NCBI RefSeq assembly: GCF_030013905.1
Contig: NZ_CP124862.1
Coordinates: forward strand, 1,429,051-1,493,050
Direction: 5' to 3'
Source: Petroclostridium sp. X23
GTDB taxonomy: Bacteria > Bacillota > Clostridia > SK-Y3
DNA: 64,000 nucleotides
The notes under the pieces are model-generated. The model ran no database searches and was not told the origin of the DNA. It was given only the letters and a program-made list of their open reading frames with translations. The stretch's first letter is position 1; each line of letters starts with the position of its first letter. The position numbers and the translations under genes are program-made. Positions 18,291-30,200 of the stretch are shown piece after piece.

Positions 18291-19232
18291 TTATATAGTA
18301 TTTTTATTAATTTCTTCCATGAGTCTCTGATTTAATTCTTCAGCCGCATTGTATCCCATCTTTTTCTGTCTATTATTCATTGCTGCAACCTCGACAATAA
18401 TAGCAAGATTTCTTCCCGGTTTTACCGGAATAGTTAATGAAATAATATCTATTCCTAATACATTGGTATGTTCATCCACCAATCCCAAGCGGTCATAATG
18501 CTTGTCTTCTTTCCACGCTTCAAGATGAATAATCAGATCTATCTTTTCAGTATCTTTTACGGCACCCATACCAAATATTTTCTTAACATCAATAATACCA
18601 ATACCACGGATTTCTATAAAGTGTCTAATAATCTCGGGCGAGCTGCCTACCAGTGTCTTCTCGGATACTTTCTTGATTTCTACAGCATCGTCTGCTACTA
18701 AGCGGTGGCCTCTTTTCACTAACTCTATTGCAGTTTCACTCTTTCCCACACCGCTCTCACCAAGTATCAAAACACCTTCACCATATGCTTCTACAAGAAC
18801 ACCATGCTGTGTAATTCTAGGTGCCAGATGCGTGTTCAGATACCCTATTAGGCTGCTCATAAATCTTGATGTTGATTCATGAGCCCGTAGTACAGGAACA
18901 TCGAATTTTTCAGAGCATTCAATGATATCAGGAAATATATCCAAATCTCTTGTAATAATTAATGCAGGCATTCCTGCTGAAAACAGCTTGCAAATACTGT
19001 CGTATCTTTGCGATTCCGTTAACTTCGAAAGATAGGTAGTCTCAACTTTACCCATAATTTGAAGTCTATTCGGATCAAAATAATCGAAAAAACCGGCAAC
19101 TTGAAGCCCAGGCCTGTTTACATCGGTAGTGATAACCTTTATATCACCTAATTTCTCACAATTAGAAATCTTTTCAAGGTTAAATTCCTTTAATATTTGC
19201 TCTAAAGTAACAAAAAAAGAAGAACTACTCAA
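18291..19232 (-). CDS. hprK: HPr kinase/phosphorylase
   Basis: Phosphorylates and dephosphorylates Ser46 of HPr, the switch for CcpA-mediated catabolite repression in Firmicutes. 313 residues. The N-terminal domain is followed by the catalytic domain with H143 in TQHGVLVEAYG, the P-loop GESGVGKS at 158–165, and the HprK signature EIRGIGIIDVKKIFGMGAVK. Start is TTG, 5 nt after AGGAGGGG. A promoter-like sequence lies just upstream. The PTS IIC/IID genes later in the window give this regulator an obvious local relevance. Confidence 0.96.
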   Translation of the reverse strand: MSSSSFFVTLEQILKEFNLEKISNCEKLGDIKVITTDVNRPGLQVAGFFDYFDPNRLQIMGKVETTYLSKLTESQRYDSICKLFSAGMPALIITRDLDIFPDIIECSEKFDVPVLRAHESTSRFMSSLIGYLNTHLAPRITQHGVLVEAYGEGVLILGESGVGKSETAIELVKRGHRLVADDAVEIKKVSEKTLVGSSPEIIRHFIEIRGIGIIDVKKIFGMGAVKDTEKIDLIIHLEAWKEDKHYDRLGLVDEHTNVLGIDIISLTIPVKPGRNLAIIVEVAAMNNRQKKMGYNAAEELNQRLMEEINKNTI

Positions 19233-19266
19233 GATATCCCCTCCTATAATTAGTTCTTAAGTACTA

Positions 19267-19294
19267 ATTATATACTTTTTTTTATATTTAGCAA
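19267..19294 (-). promoter_or_regulatory. Candidate promoter of hprK, overlapping a palindrome
   Basis: TTGCTA – 16 bp – TATAAT on the minus strand. An 18-bp near-palindrome (TTAGTTCTTAAGTACTAA, 19260–19277) overlaps the −10 box and could be an operator. Confidence 0.5.
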
Positions 19295-19337
19295 ATAGTA
19301 AATTTGTTAATTATCTAATTTTTCTTTATGAAACGCC

Positions 19338-19411
19338 AAGCAAGAGTAACAAGGGACGGTTCTTTGACACATAATTATGTGTCAAAGAACCGTCCCTTGT
19401 TACTCTTGCTT
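19338..19411. repeat. 74-bp perfect palindrome after the tRNA cluster
   Basis: Two perfectly complementary 37-nt arms with no spacer, containing AACAAGGGACGGTTCTTTGA and centred at 19374/19375. It begins 4 bp beyond the 3' end of tRNA-Lys, so in RNA it would be a very stable hairpin ending the tRNA transcript, though without a T run. The sequence type looks like a dispersed REP/MITE element. Confidence 0.97.
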
Positions 19412-19415
19412 TATT

Positions 19416-19491
19416 TGGTGCACCATCAGGGATTCGAACCCGGGACACCCTGATTAAGAGTCAGGTGCTCTACCAACTGAGCTAATGGTGC
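19416..19491 (-). tRNA. tRNA-Lys (CTT)
   Basis: Complete cloverleaf on the minus strand. Anticodon stem CCTGA/TCAGG with loop CTCTTAA, T-loop GTTCGAATC, acceptor GCACCAT/ATGGTGC, encoded CCA. Confidence 0.96.
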
Positions 19492-19496
19492 ATATA

Positions 19497-19573
<77 letters not shown>

Positions 19574-19653
19574 TTATGGGCTAGAAGCCACAGGGACCAC
19601 TTTTATACTTCGTAATAGGAAGCTTTATAATCGTCCCCGTGCTTCCTCTTTTT

Positions 19654-19730
19654 TGGAGCTGATGAGCGGATTCGAACCGCCGAACCTCTTCCTTACCAAG
19701 GAAGTGCTCTGCCTGCTGAGCTACATCAGC
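19654..19730 (-). tRNA. tRNA-Thr (GGT)
   Basis: Anticodon stem CTTCC/GGAAG with loop TTGGTAA, acceptor GCTGATG/CATCAGC, encoded CCA. The 80-bp spacer to tRNA-Arg has an imperfect inverted repeat (GAAGCCACAGGGAC / GTCCCCGTGCTTC). Confidence 0.95.
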
Positions 19731-19780
19731 ATTTGTTTTTGGAAATCTATCCAAAAGAAGTATATGCTTTTACATAAAAA

Positions 19781-19857
19781 TGGCGACCCGGAAGGGGCTC
19801 GAACCCTCGACCTCCAGCGTGACAGGCTGGCATTCTAACCAACTGAACTACCGGGCC
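19781..19857 (-). tRNA. tRNA-Asp (GTC)
   Basis: Anticodon stem CCAGC/GCTGG with loop CTGTCAC, acceptor GGCCCGG/CCGGGTC, encoded CCA. Confidence 0.96.
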
Positions 19858-19862
19858 GTAAA

Positions 19863-19938
19863 TGGCAGGGGCAGAAGGATTTGAACCCTCGACACACGGT
19901 TTTGGAGACCGTTGCTCTACCAACTGAACTATACCCCT
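19863..19938 (-). tRNA. tRNA-Trp (CCA)
   Basis: Anticodon stem ACGGT/ACCGT with loop CTCCAAA, acceptor AGGGGTA/TGCCCCT, encoded CCA. Confidence 0.96.
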
Positions 19939-19950
19939 GTATATTATATT

Positions 19951-20016
19951 AGTTAATAATGACTAGTGAATAGTTTTTAAAAGCTTTTTCGTTATTCACT
20001 ATTAGTTATTCACTAA
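19951..20016. repeat. Heptad repeats between tRNA-Trp and tRNA-Met
   Basis: TGAATAG/TATTCAC-type heptads in opposite orientations on either side of a short AT centre, so the transcript can fold into a hairpin between two tRNAs. Confidence 0.8.
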
Positions 20017-20021
20017 ATTAT

Positions 20022-20098
20022 TGGTGGGCCTTCAGGGACTCGAACCCCGGACCAACCGGTTATGAGCCGGTTGCTCTAACCAACTGAGCTAAAGGCCC
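20022..20098 (-). tRNA. tRNA-Met (CAT)
   Basis: Anticodon stem ACCGG/CCGGT with loop CTCATAA, acceptor GGGCCTT/AAGGCCC, encoded CCA. The fully paired acceptor end argues for elongator Met, not initiator; a lysidine-modified Ile2 tRNA is not excluded. Confidence 0.9.
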
Positions 20099-20148
20099 AA
20101 ATAAGTTTATTGAAATAACGTTTTTACACATTTATCAATAAACAAATA

Positions 20149-20223
20149 TGGTGACCCATAGGGGACTCGAACCCCTGTTACCGCCGTGAAAGGGCGGTGT
20201 CTTAACCGCTTGACCAATGGGCC
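20149..20223 (-). tRNA. tRNA-Glu (TTC)
   Basis: Anticodon stem CCGCC/GGCGG with loop CTTTCAC, acceptor GGCCCAT/ATGGGTC, encoded CCA. Confidence 0.96.
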
Positions 20224-20227
20224 AAAT

Positions 20228-20303
20228 TGGCTCCTCAAGTAGGACTCGAACCTACGACCCTGCGGTTAACAGCCGCATGCTCTACCAACTGAGCTATTGA
20301 GGA
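20228..20303 (-). tRNA. tRNA-Asn (GTT)
   Basis: Anticodon stem TGCGG/CCGCA with loop CTGTTAA, acceptor TCCTCAA/TTGAGGA, encoded CCA. First tRNA after 5S. Confidence 0.96.
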
Positions 20304-20310
20304 ATATCAG

Positions 20311-20428
20311 TTCCGGCAACGACCTACTTTCCCAGGAAGTCACCCTCCAAGTATCATCGGCACTGTGGAGCTTAACTACCGTGTTCGGAATGGGAACGGG
20401 TGTAGCCTCCACGTTAAAATCACCGGAA
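20311..20428 (-). rRNA. rrf: 5S ribosomal RNA
   Basis: On the minus strand: terminal helix TTCCGG/CCGGAA, the loop-C landmark CCCGTTCCCATTCCGAACACG, and the GGGAAAGTAGG 3' region. Ends approximate. It lies 7 bp before tRNA-Asn. Confidence 0.95.
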
Positions 20429-20448
20429 TGCCATTCAAACTTTGTTTG

Positions 20449-20665
20449 AATGATTGTACAATGTTTCAATGGACAATGTACAATTTTATTGCTCTTTTCT
20501 GGTACTTCATTGTACATTGGATCATTGTCCATTGTACATTTTTTAATGTACCTTCAAAACTATACAATGTAAATCATGAGTACTTCTTTGGAAAAACCTA
20601 CTTCATATATATCTCTCTTTGTTTACTAATGGTCATTGTACATTGTACATTGTCCATTGTAAATT
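20449..20665. repeat. Heptad repeats in the 23S–5S spacer
   Basis: Several short runs of ATGGACA/TTGTACA/TTGTCCA-type heptads (20449–20477, 20508–20548, 20632–20665), partly in opposite orientations. This is the same family as upstream of whiA. A separate short hairpin (CATTCAAAC / GTTTGAATG, 20432–20452) lies next to the 5S 5' end. Confidence 0.8.
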
Positions 20666-20672
20666 CCTTTTG

Positions 20673-23513
<2,841 letters not shown>

Positions 23514-23520
23514 CTTTGTT

Positions 23521-23990
23521 TAGTGAATAGTTAGTAGTGAATAATGAATAGTGTTATTCATCTTCCTACTGCTTTTCACCTCAACAGTCTGGTGTTCTCC
23601 TTAAGAATTATATGAGTAAAGTTTTCCTTTAAAATTGTAGTGTAATACAGTGGTTCCACTGCGATTACCCTTTTTTAATCTTTTCCTCATGTCTTTACAT
23701 TGTTTAGTTTTCAAGGTACATTTTGTTTAGTTAATAGTGAATAACTAATAATGAACAGTTATCTTCTATTAACTTTTGAAAGATCATTTTCTTAGTGACT
23801 GCTAACAGCTTCCATTCATAGCTTTTAAACTATTCATTATTCACTATTAACTATTCACTAAAAAGAACTTGGTCTTTCAAAATTAAATAGCGTAAGAGTT
23901 CTCGTGAAGATCATACTAATATGATCTATCGACCATAGGATTGGCTCCATCCGTTAATAATTATTAACTATTCGTTATTCACTATTAACT
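23521..23990. repeat. Heptad arrays in the 16S–23S spacer
   Basis: The spacer carries no tRNA gene. TGAATAG-type heptads occur at 23521–23553, 23729–23760, 23828–23860 and 23954–23990, in both orientations. The block at 23821–23862 is repeated almost exactly at 26068–26109 next to tRNA-Ala. A boxA-like CCTTGAAAACTAAACA lies near 23700 on the minus strand. Confidence 0.85.
23869..23904 (-). other. 3' arm of the pre-16S processing stem
   Basis: Complementary over about 36 nt, with few mismatches, to the leader at 25659–25695 (shared core AGCGTAAGAG, with GGTCTTT ends). The two arms flank 16S and would form the long helix cut by RNase III. Confidence 0.85.
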
Positions 23991-24001
23991 GGAGCTCTGC
24001 T

Positions 24002-25530
<1,529 letters not shown>

Positions 25531-25658
25531 AAAATTTATTGAACGTTTAATTAGCTCAAAATTATCACTAGCTTTACTTTGTTATAAAGTACGCTAAAGT
25601 TTTCTCAAATCATCAATAATTATTAACTATTCGTTATTAATTATTAACTATATTAAAC

Positions 25659-25695
25659 GAGAACCTCTTACGCTATCCAATTTTCAAAGACCAAT
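25659..25695 (-). other. 5' arm of the pre-16S processing stem
   Basis: Leader sequence complementary to 23869–23904 in the 16S–23S spacer. It lies about 130 nt before the 16S 5' end and 30 nt after the nearest promoter. Confidence 0.85.
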
Positions 25696-25724
25696 TTAGT
25701 ACTGCTCACTGAAGCAGCTTTGCT

Positions 25725-25753
25725 ATTATATCAAACTTTATTTCGTTTGTCAA
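25725..25753 (-). promoter_or_regulatory. rRNA promoter P1 (closest to 16S)
   Basis: Consensus TTGACA – 17 bp – TATAAT on the minus strand (−35 at 25748–25753, −10 at 25725–25730). Confidence 0.93.
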
Positions 25754-25804
25754 CAGCTTTTTTCTTGGTAATTTCTTCATCGCTCTTGTGAAGCGACAAA
25801 AGCT

Positions 25805-25833
25805 ATCTTACCATGATCAACTCTGTTTGTCAA
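25805..25833 (-). promoter_or_regulatory. rRNA promoter P2
   Basis: TTGACA – 17 bp – TAAGAT, exactly 80 bp upstream of P1. Surrounding sequence (GTTGACAAAC…, GAGCGATGAAGAAATTACC) is repeated between P1, P2 and P3. Confidence 0.9.
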
Positions 25834-25884
25834 CAGCTTTTTCTTTGGTAATTTCTTCATCGCTCTTTCGAAGCGACAGAAAAT

Positions 25885-25913
25885 ATTCTAACATAATCAA
25901 GCTTACCTGTCAA
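25885..25913 (-). promoter_or_regulatory. rRNA promoter P3
   Basis: TTGACA – 17 bp – TAGAAT, exactly 80 bp upstream of P2. A further decayed unit may follow, with TATAAG at 25962–25967 but no −35 match. Confidence 0.88.
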
Positions 25914-26002
25914 CAACTTTTTACTGGTAATTACTGTACCGCTCTATACAACAAAAGTTTTCTTATATCAGCTCACTTCCTTGACTTTCACCATCCACTG
26001 CT

Positions 26003-26106
26003 GTGAACTGTGAACCATAAACCGTGAACTAATTTTTTAGTTACCGTCAATAGTTTCATTATAATGGCTTTTAAACTATTCATTATTCACTATTAACTAT
26101 TCACTA
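26003..26106. repeat. Heptad arrays between rRNA promoters and tRNA-Ala
   Basis: Four GTGAACT-type heptads (26003–26030), like those beside murB, then four TATTCAC-type heptads (26076–26106), nearly identical to the block in the 16S–23S spacer. Confidence 0.88.
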
Positions 26107-26111
26107 AATAA

Positions 26112-26187
26112 TGGTGGAGATGAGGAGAGTCGAACTCCTGACCCCCTGCTTGCAAGGCAGGTGCTCTCCCAACTGAGCTACACCCCC
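26112..26187 (-). tRNA. tRNA-Ala (TGC)
   Basis: Anticodon stem CCTGC/GCAGG with loop CTTGCAA, acceptor GGGGGTG/CATCTCC with G·T pairs, encoded CCA. It lies upstream of all three rRNA promoters and not in the 16S–23S spacer where tRNA-Ala is often found. Confidence 0.96.
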
Positions 26188-26227
26188 ACATTTTTTGTCA
26201 CTTGTTGTCGCAAGCGACAGCTTTAAT

Positions 26228-26257
26228 AATATAACACAGACAAGCATTATTCATCAA
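26228..26257 (-). promoter_or_regulatory. Candidate promoter of tRNA-Ala
   Basis: TTGATG – 18 bp – TATATT on the minus strand, with the −10 about 40 bp before the tRNA 5' end. Confidence 0.55.
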
Positions 26258-26502
26258 GTGCATAAACCGTCAAATATTACAATCATTTTAAAGTGTATTC
26301 ATCTGATACGCTATTATTTGTTATTACTCCATTTTCCTGTGATTTTTACACTATATAAGTTGAACTAAACAATTGTATGATTTATTCCGATATACCTTGT
26401 GATACTTTTACAAAGGATGAAGATTATTATGAGAGCGTCATAGGAAGAATTAAATTCAATCAAAGCAGCCATGGATATAGAGAAGAAAGTTAGAGTTTTT
26501 AG

Positions 26503-26715
26503 AAGAATCAGGCACTCTATCTATTTCTATCCGGAAAAACACGTGAAGAAGTATCAGAAATTGTTAGAATATCACCAACCACGGTTAGCAATATACACAC
26601 AGCATACAAAGTCGAAGGCTTCCAACAAATTCTCTTTGTAGATGAATCTATGATTCGCGACTACCAAGCTATTCACCAAACGTGGTTTGAACAAGGATTG
26701 ATAAATTTGTTGTAA
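26503..26715 (+). pseudogene. IS630-family transposase remnant
   Basis: An open stretch without a start codon reads LFLSGKTREEVSEIVRISPTTVS, a helix-turn-helix typical of IS630 N-termini, then jumps to LFVDESMIRDYQAIHQTWFEQG, the region of the second catalytic Asp. The middle of the protein is missing and the ends are gone, so this is an inactive deletion derivative. The upstream 26380–26500 also reads like relics in other frames. Confidence 0.7.
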
Positions 26716-26756
26716 TGCCGAATCAATTTCATGGAATATTGATTATTAACAAGTAA
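26706..26756 (+). pseudogene. REP-associated (Y1/RAYT) transposase fragment
   Basis: A 17-codon stretch reads FVVMPNQFHGILIINK, matching the VMPNHxHGI histidine motif of Y1 transposases, with the second His kept and the first changed to Gln. It is followed by a small GGCCG/CGGCC hairpin. A relic of the kind of enzyme that can mobilise REP palindromes. Confidence 0.55.
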
Positions 26757-26855
26757 CATGCTGTAGGGCCGCATCGAAATACGGCCGAAATAGAAACCGT
26801 TAAGCAGTCAGGAAATATAGATCAAAAAAGGAATCCAGTTCTGGCGAAGGAAAAA

Positions 26856-26890
26856 AATCAAAACTACCCGCTCAGCGGGTAGTTTTGATT
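26856..26890 (-). terminator. Strong terminator ending the molybdenum-hydroxylase operon
   Basis: A 17-bp near-perfect stem (AATCAAAACTACCCGCT and its complement) with a 1-nt centre; usable in both directions. On the minus strand it follows the flavin-reductase-like gene by 22 bp, with further T residues. Confidence 0.88.
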
Positions 26891-26912
26891 CATAGACAAG
26901 GATATTATGACC

Positions 26913-27449
26913 TTATCCGTTGGTATAATGTTCCTTTATGTCAAAAGTATTAGTAGCACAACAGATTAATTTACTATATCCATTGTCTGTATATAAGTGC
27001 TTCTTTTCTAAATCTCCATAAATTTCAATAATATTGCTCATAAAGATATCATGATCTCCCGCTTCAATTATTTGTACTACTTCACACTCATAGGCTATAT
27101 GGGACTCTTTTAATATTGGCGGCTCTATGGACTGAGATGATATAACATCAATATTATATTCTTTAACTTTATCAATCTTGTAACCGGAAGAAGTGCTGCA
27201 TTTCCATGCTTTTTCCTTCATGCTTTCGCATGGCAGACACAAACTGAACTGCCGGGTCTCCTTGATGTTTTGATTGGTGCAGCAAGCTTTGCTAAGGCTC
27301 ACCAATATGATAGGGGGCTTGGTGGAAGCAAAAGTCCACCAAGACACACCCATAATATTGACTTTTTTATTATTTCCCATAGAAATAACCAAACCGTACG
27401 GATGAGGTGAACTGTACCGGATAGACTGGACCATTGTTATCTTTTCCAT
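26913..27449 (-). CDS. Flavin reductase-like FMN-binding protein (flavoredoxin type)
   Basis: 178 residues with the split-barrel flavin-reductase fold: PYGLVISMGNNKKVNIMGVSWWTFASTKPPIILVSLSK, then NIKETRQFSLCLP, then CEVVQIIEAGDHDIFMSNI near the C-terminus. Such proteins bind FMN and pass electrons from NAD(P)H or another donor to a partner. Good ribosome site (AAGGAG, 8 nt). It is the last gene of the minus-strand run, 86 bp after the xanthine-dehydrogenase-type large subunit, so it may be an electron partner of that enzyme (inference). Confidence 0.82.
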   Translation of the reverse strand: MEKITMVQSIRYSSPHPYGLVISMGNNKKVNIMGVSWWTFASTKPPIILVSLSKACCTNQNIKETRQFSLCLPCESMKEKAWKCSTSSGYKIDKVKEYNIDVISSQSIEPPILKESHIAYECEVVQIIEAGDHDIFMSNIIEIYGDLEKKHLYTDNGYSKLICCATNTFDIKEHYTNG

Positions 27450-27535
27450 ACACTTATCTCCTTCTCTGCTTTAAAAAATAGTCTCTTTTATTTAAAATCA
27501 TTCCCTGCCGTCAATATAAGCATGTGTTTATAAGG

Positions 27536-29740
27536 TTAGATTTTCTTCATTGCTTTTAATAATCTTTCCGGTGTCAAAGGAATGCGGTTCACCGCTACTC
27601 CTACCGCATCCATTATCGCATTTGCGAAGGCAGGTGCCGGCGCGTAAAGGGCATGTTCTCCGATGCCCTTGCCCCCCATAGGCCCGAATGATGAAGGACA
27701 CTCTATAAATTCTATCTCGTTCTTTTCCGGAATATCCTGCGCCGTAGGAATAACATATTCAACAAACGAACGCGTAACCGGCTTGCCATCCTTCATCAAA
27801 AATTCTTCATACAGCATCGTTCCTAAGGACATAACAGTACCGCCTATCATCTGCCCAATTGCACTTTTTTCATGAATCACTTTTCCGATATCATGGGCAG
27901 TAAATACATTCAGCACCTTGGTTTCTCCGGTATCTTCATCCACTTCTACATCAACTACACTAGCCATATATGTAACACCATGCTTATCCACAGAATCAGG
28001 ACCTTCATACCATCCGGTAACCGTAAGGTTTTTTCCTTCATAATAACAATAATCCATAAAATCTTCAAACTTTACGCATTCTTTATCCCGCATATAGAAC
28101 TTTAAATTTCTGAATTCCACTTTTTCATCTGTTTTCAGCATCTCTTTTACTGTGTCCTCCAACCGTTCCTTCAATTTTCCGGCAGCGGAAATAACTGCAT
28201 TGCCGCAATTGAAAGTGGCCTGTGAGTCACCTAGTGATCCTGCCTTTGGAGTAGTATGGCTGTCGCAATAAATGATGCTCACCTTTTCCTCATCTATATT
28301 AAGAATTTGAGAGGTTAATCTGGTGATTACCCCTGTTATTCCCTGTCCGATTTCTGCAAAACCCACCCTTACATTGACCGAACCGTCCAGGTACATGGTC
28401 ATATCGGCACCGGTACCTCTATAACCGGGTGTATCTCCTATACCGAACATAGGCATAGCTACAGCAATACCTCTCCCAACCTTCTTATGCTTTCCTGGCT
28501 GAGGTTTAGGACCGGCCATACGGATAGCATTCTCCAAAGCTTCCTCTACCGTAACCCTATCCGATGTCATCTTCCATATGTTTCCTTCATATTGCCGCTC
28601 TATTTCATCTTTCTTCATGTAATTAACTCTTCTAATCTCCTGAGGTGAAATATTCAACTTCCTAGCAGCTCTGTTTAGAAGTGTTTCCATCGCAAAGGTA
28701 CTCTCTGTCGAGCCAAACCCCCGGAAAGCGCCTGCCTCATTATTAGTTGTATGATATATTTCACCCCTGCCTCTTAAATGATCTGTCCAATAGGGTCCGC
28801 AAAGATACCGTACAGCCGTGTAAACAGTCCTTTCAGAATACCCAAGGTACGGACCGGCTGCAGATTTATATTGTCCATCTACGGCTAATAATTTACCTTC
28901 CTTGCTTAAACCGATTTTAAGCTTAATTCTAAGATCATGCCTCTTAGATCCTGCGATAAATGATTCCTCTCTGGTCCATACCAGCTTAACAGGCTTTTTT
29001 ACCACATGAGCTGCAAGTGTCAGGTGAATCTGCACAGAGATACAATGTTTTCCTCCAAATCCTCCTCCCACATAAGGTGAATACAGTCGTACTTTCTGGA
29101 AAGGCAGTCCTAAGGACTTGCATATCATTCTGTGATGCCTTCCCAGGTTTTGTGAACCGAAACAAACATTAATAACACCTTGTCCGTCGATAAATGAATG
29201 ACCGGCTTCCGGCTCTATAGGAGCATGTTCTACCATCGGAAAAGTATATTCTTCTTCCAATATCAGATCCGCCTTAGAAAATCCTTCTTCAACATCTCCT
29301 TTTTTGATTTCATAAGTAGAGCAAGGCTCTTTTGTTTGCTGGGCTTCCTCAAAAGAATTTACGGAAGGTAATGGTAAATACTCTACTTTTATAAAATCCA
29401 GAGCTTGATATGCTATCTCTTCTGTTTCCGCTACCACTATCGCCAAGGCATCACCAAGAAACTTAGCCTCTTCACCTTCTCCAACAAGTACCGGTCTGTC
29501 ATAGGGTTCAAATACAGCAGCTTTATTGGGACCTGTAATGTCTTTTCTGGTGATGATCCGTTCAACGCCTGGCAGGGTTTCCGCTTCTGCGGTGTCGATT
29601 TTAATAATTTTTGCTGCAGGATACTTCGGCCATAATATTTTTGCATAAAGCATGCCCGGCATATAAAAATCTGCCGTAAATTTGGCATTGCCTGTTACTT
29701 TCTGATAAGCATCTGTTCTGAAGGGTTTAATCTTTACCAT
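27536..29740 (-). CDS. Xanthine dehydrogenase family, molybdopterin-binding subunit
   Basis: 734 residues, the catalytic molybdenum subunit of a three-subunit hydroxylase. The N-terminal a/b-hammerhead domain (KVTGNAKFTADFYMPGMLYAKIL) is followed by cofactor-binding motifs: VGGGFGGKH, the AGAFRGFGSTE segment, GFAEIGQGI, and near the C-terminus GGKGIGE, whose Glu is the general base of the family. Substrate cannot be read from sequence: purines, nicotinate-type heterocycles or aldehydes are all possible. Start ATG, with GGAGGAA 8 nt upstream, overlaps the end of the [2Fe-2S] gene by 14 nt, implying translational coupling. Confidence 0.92.
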   Translation of the reverse strand: MVKIKPFRTDAYQKVTGNAKFTADFYMPGMLYAKILWPKYPAAKIIKIDTAEAETLPGVERIITRKDITGPNKAAVFEPYDRPVLVGEGEEAKFLGDALAIVVAETEEIAYQALDFIKVEYLPLPSVNSFEEAQQTKEPCSTYEIKKGDVEEGFSKADLILEEEYTFPMVEHAPIEPEAGHSFIDGQGVINVCFGSQNLGRHHRMICKSLGLPFQKVRLYSPYVGGGFGGKHCISVQIHLTLAAHVVKKPVKLVWTREESFIAGSKRHDLRIKLKIGLSKEGKLLAVDGQYKSAAGPYLGYSERTVYTAVRYLCGPYWTDHLRGRGEIYHTTNNEAGAFRGFGSTESTFAMETLLNRAARKLNISPQEIRRVNYMKKDEIERQYEGNIWKMTSDRVTVEEALENAIRMAGPKPQPGKHKKVGRGIAVAMPMFGIGDTPGYRGTGADMTMYLDGSVNVRVGFAEIGQGITGVITRLTSQILNIDEEKVSIIYCDSHTTPKAGSLGDSQATFNCGNAVISAAGKLKERLEDTVKEMLKTDEKVEFRNLKFYMRDKECVKFEDFMDYCYYEGKNLTVTGWYEGPDSVDKHGVTYMASVVDVEVDEDTGETKVLNVFTAHDIGKVIHEKSAIGQMIGGTVMSLGTMLYEEFLMKDGKPVTRSFVEYVIPTAQDIPEKNEIEFIECPSSFGPMGGKGIGEHALYAPAPAFANAIMDAVGVAVNRIPLTPERLLKAMKKI

Positions 29741-30200
29741 GGTTTAATTCCTCCATTACTGATTCTATAGCTTCAATGATTTGTTCATAGCCGGTACATC
29801 TGCATAAATTGCCTGATATACCTTGCTTAATTTCTTCGCGCGTGGGAGAAGGATTTTTATCCAGTAATGCCTTCACCGTGAGAATCATCCCCGGTGTGCA
29901 ATAGCCGCACTGTAATGCGCCTTGCTCTAAAAACGCCTTTTGAATAGGATCTATATAGTCTTCTTTAGAAAGACCCTCTATTGTCGTAACTTCCTTGTTC
30001 TCCACCTGACCGATAAGCAGCATGCAAGAGGCCACATTATCTCCATTCAGTAAAATCGTGCATGCACCGCACTCCCCGGTTTCACAGCCTTTCTTAACCC
30101 CGGTAAGTCCGAACTTGTCCCTTAGAACATCTACCAAAGTCCAGTGGGGCTCAGCGTCTATCGATACCGGTTTTCCATTTAACGCAAAGTTTACCATCAT
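29727..30200 (-). CDS. Xanthine dehydrogenase family, [2Fe-2S] subunit
   Basis: 157 residues. The plant-type ferredoxin cluster is CETGECGACTILLNG with the fourth Cys in ASCMLL. The second, all-alpha cluster is QCGYCTPGM plus CRCTGY. It carries electrons from the molybdenum site to FAD. Starts ATG-ATG; either may be used. It overlaps both neighbours, the FAD gene by 4 nt and the molybdenum gene by 14 nt. Confidence 0.95.
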   Translation of the reverse strand: MMVNFALNGKPVSIDAEPHWTLVDVLRDKFGLTGVKKGCETGECGACTILLNGDNVASCMLLIGQVENKEVTTIEGLSKEDYIDPIQKAFLEQGALQCGYCTPGMILTVKALLDKNPSPTREEIKQGISGNLCRCTGYEQIIEAIESVMEELNHGKD

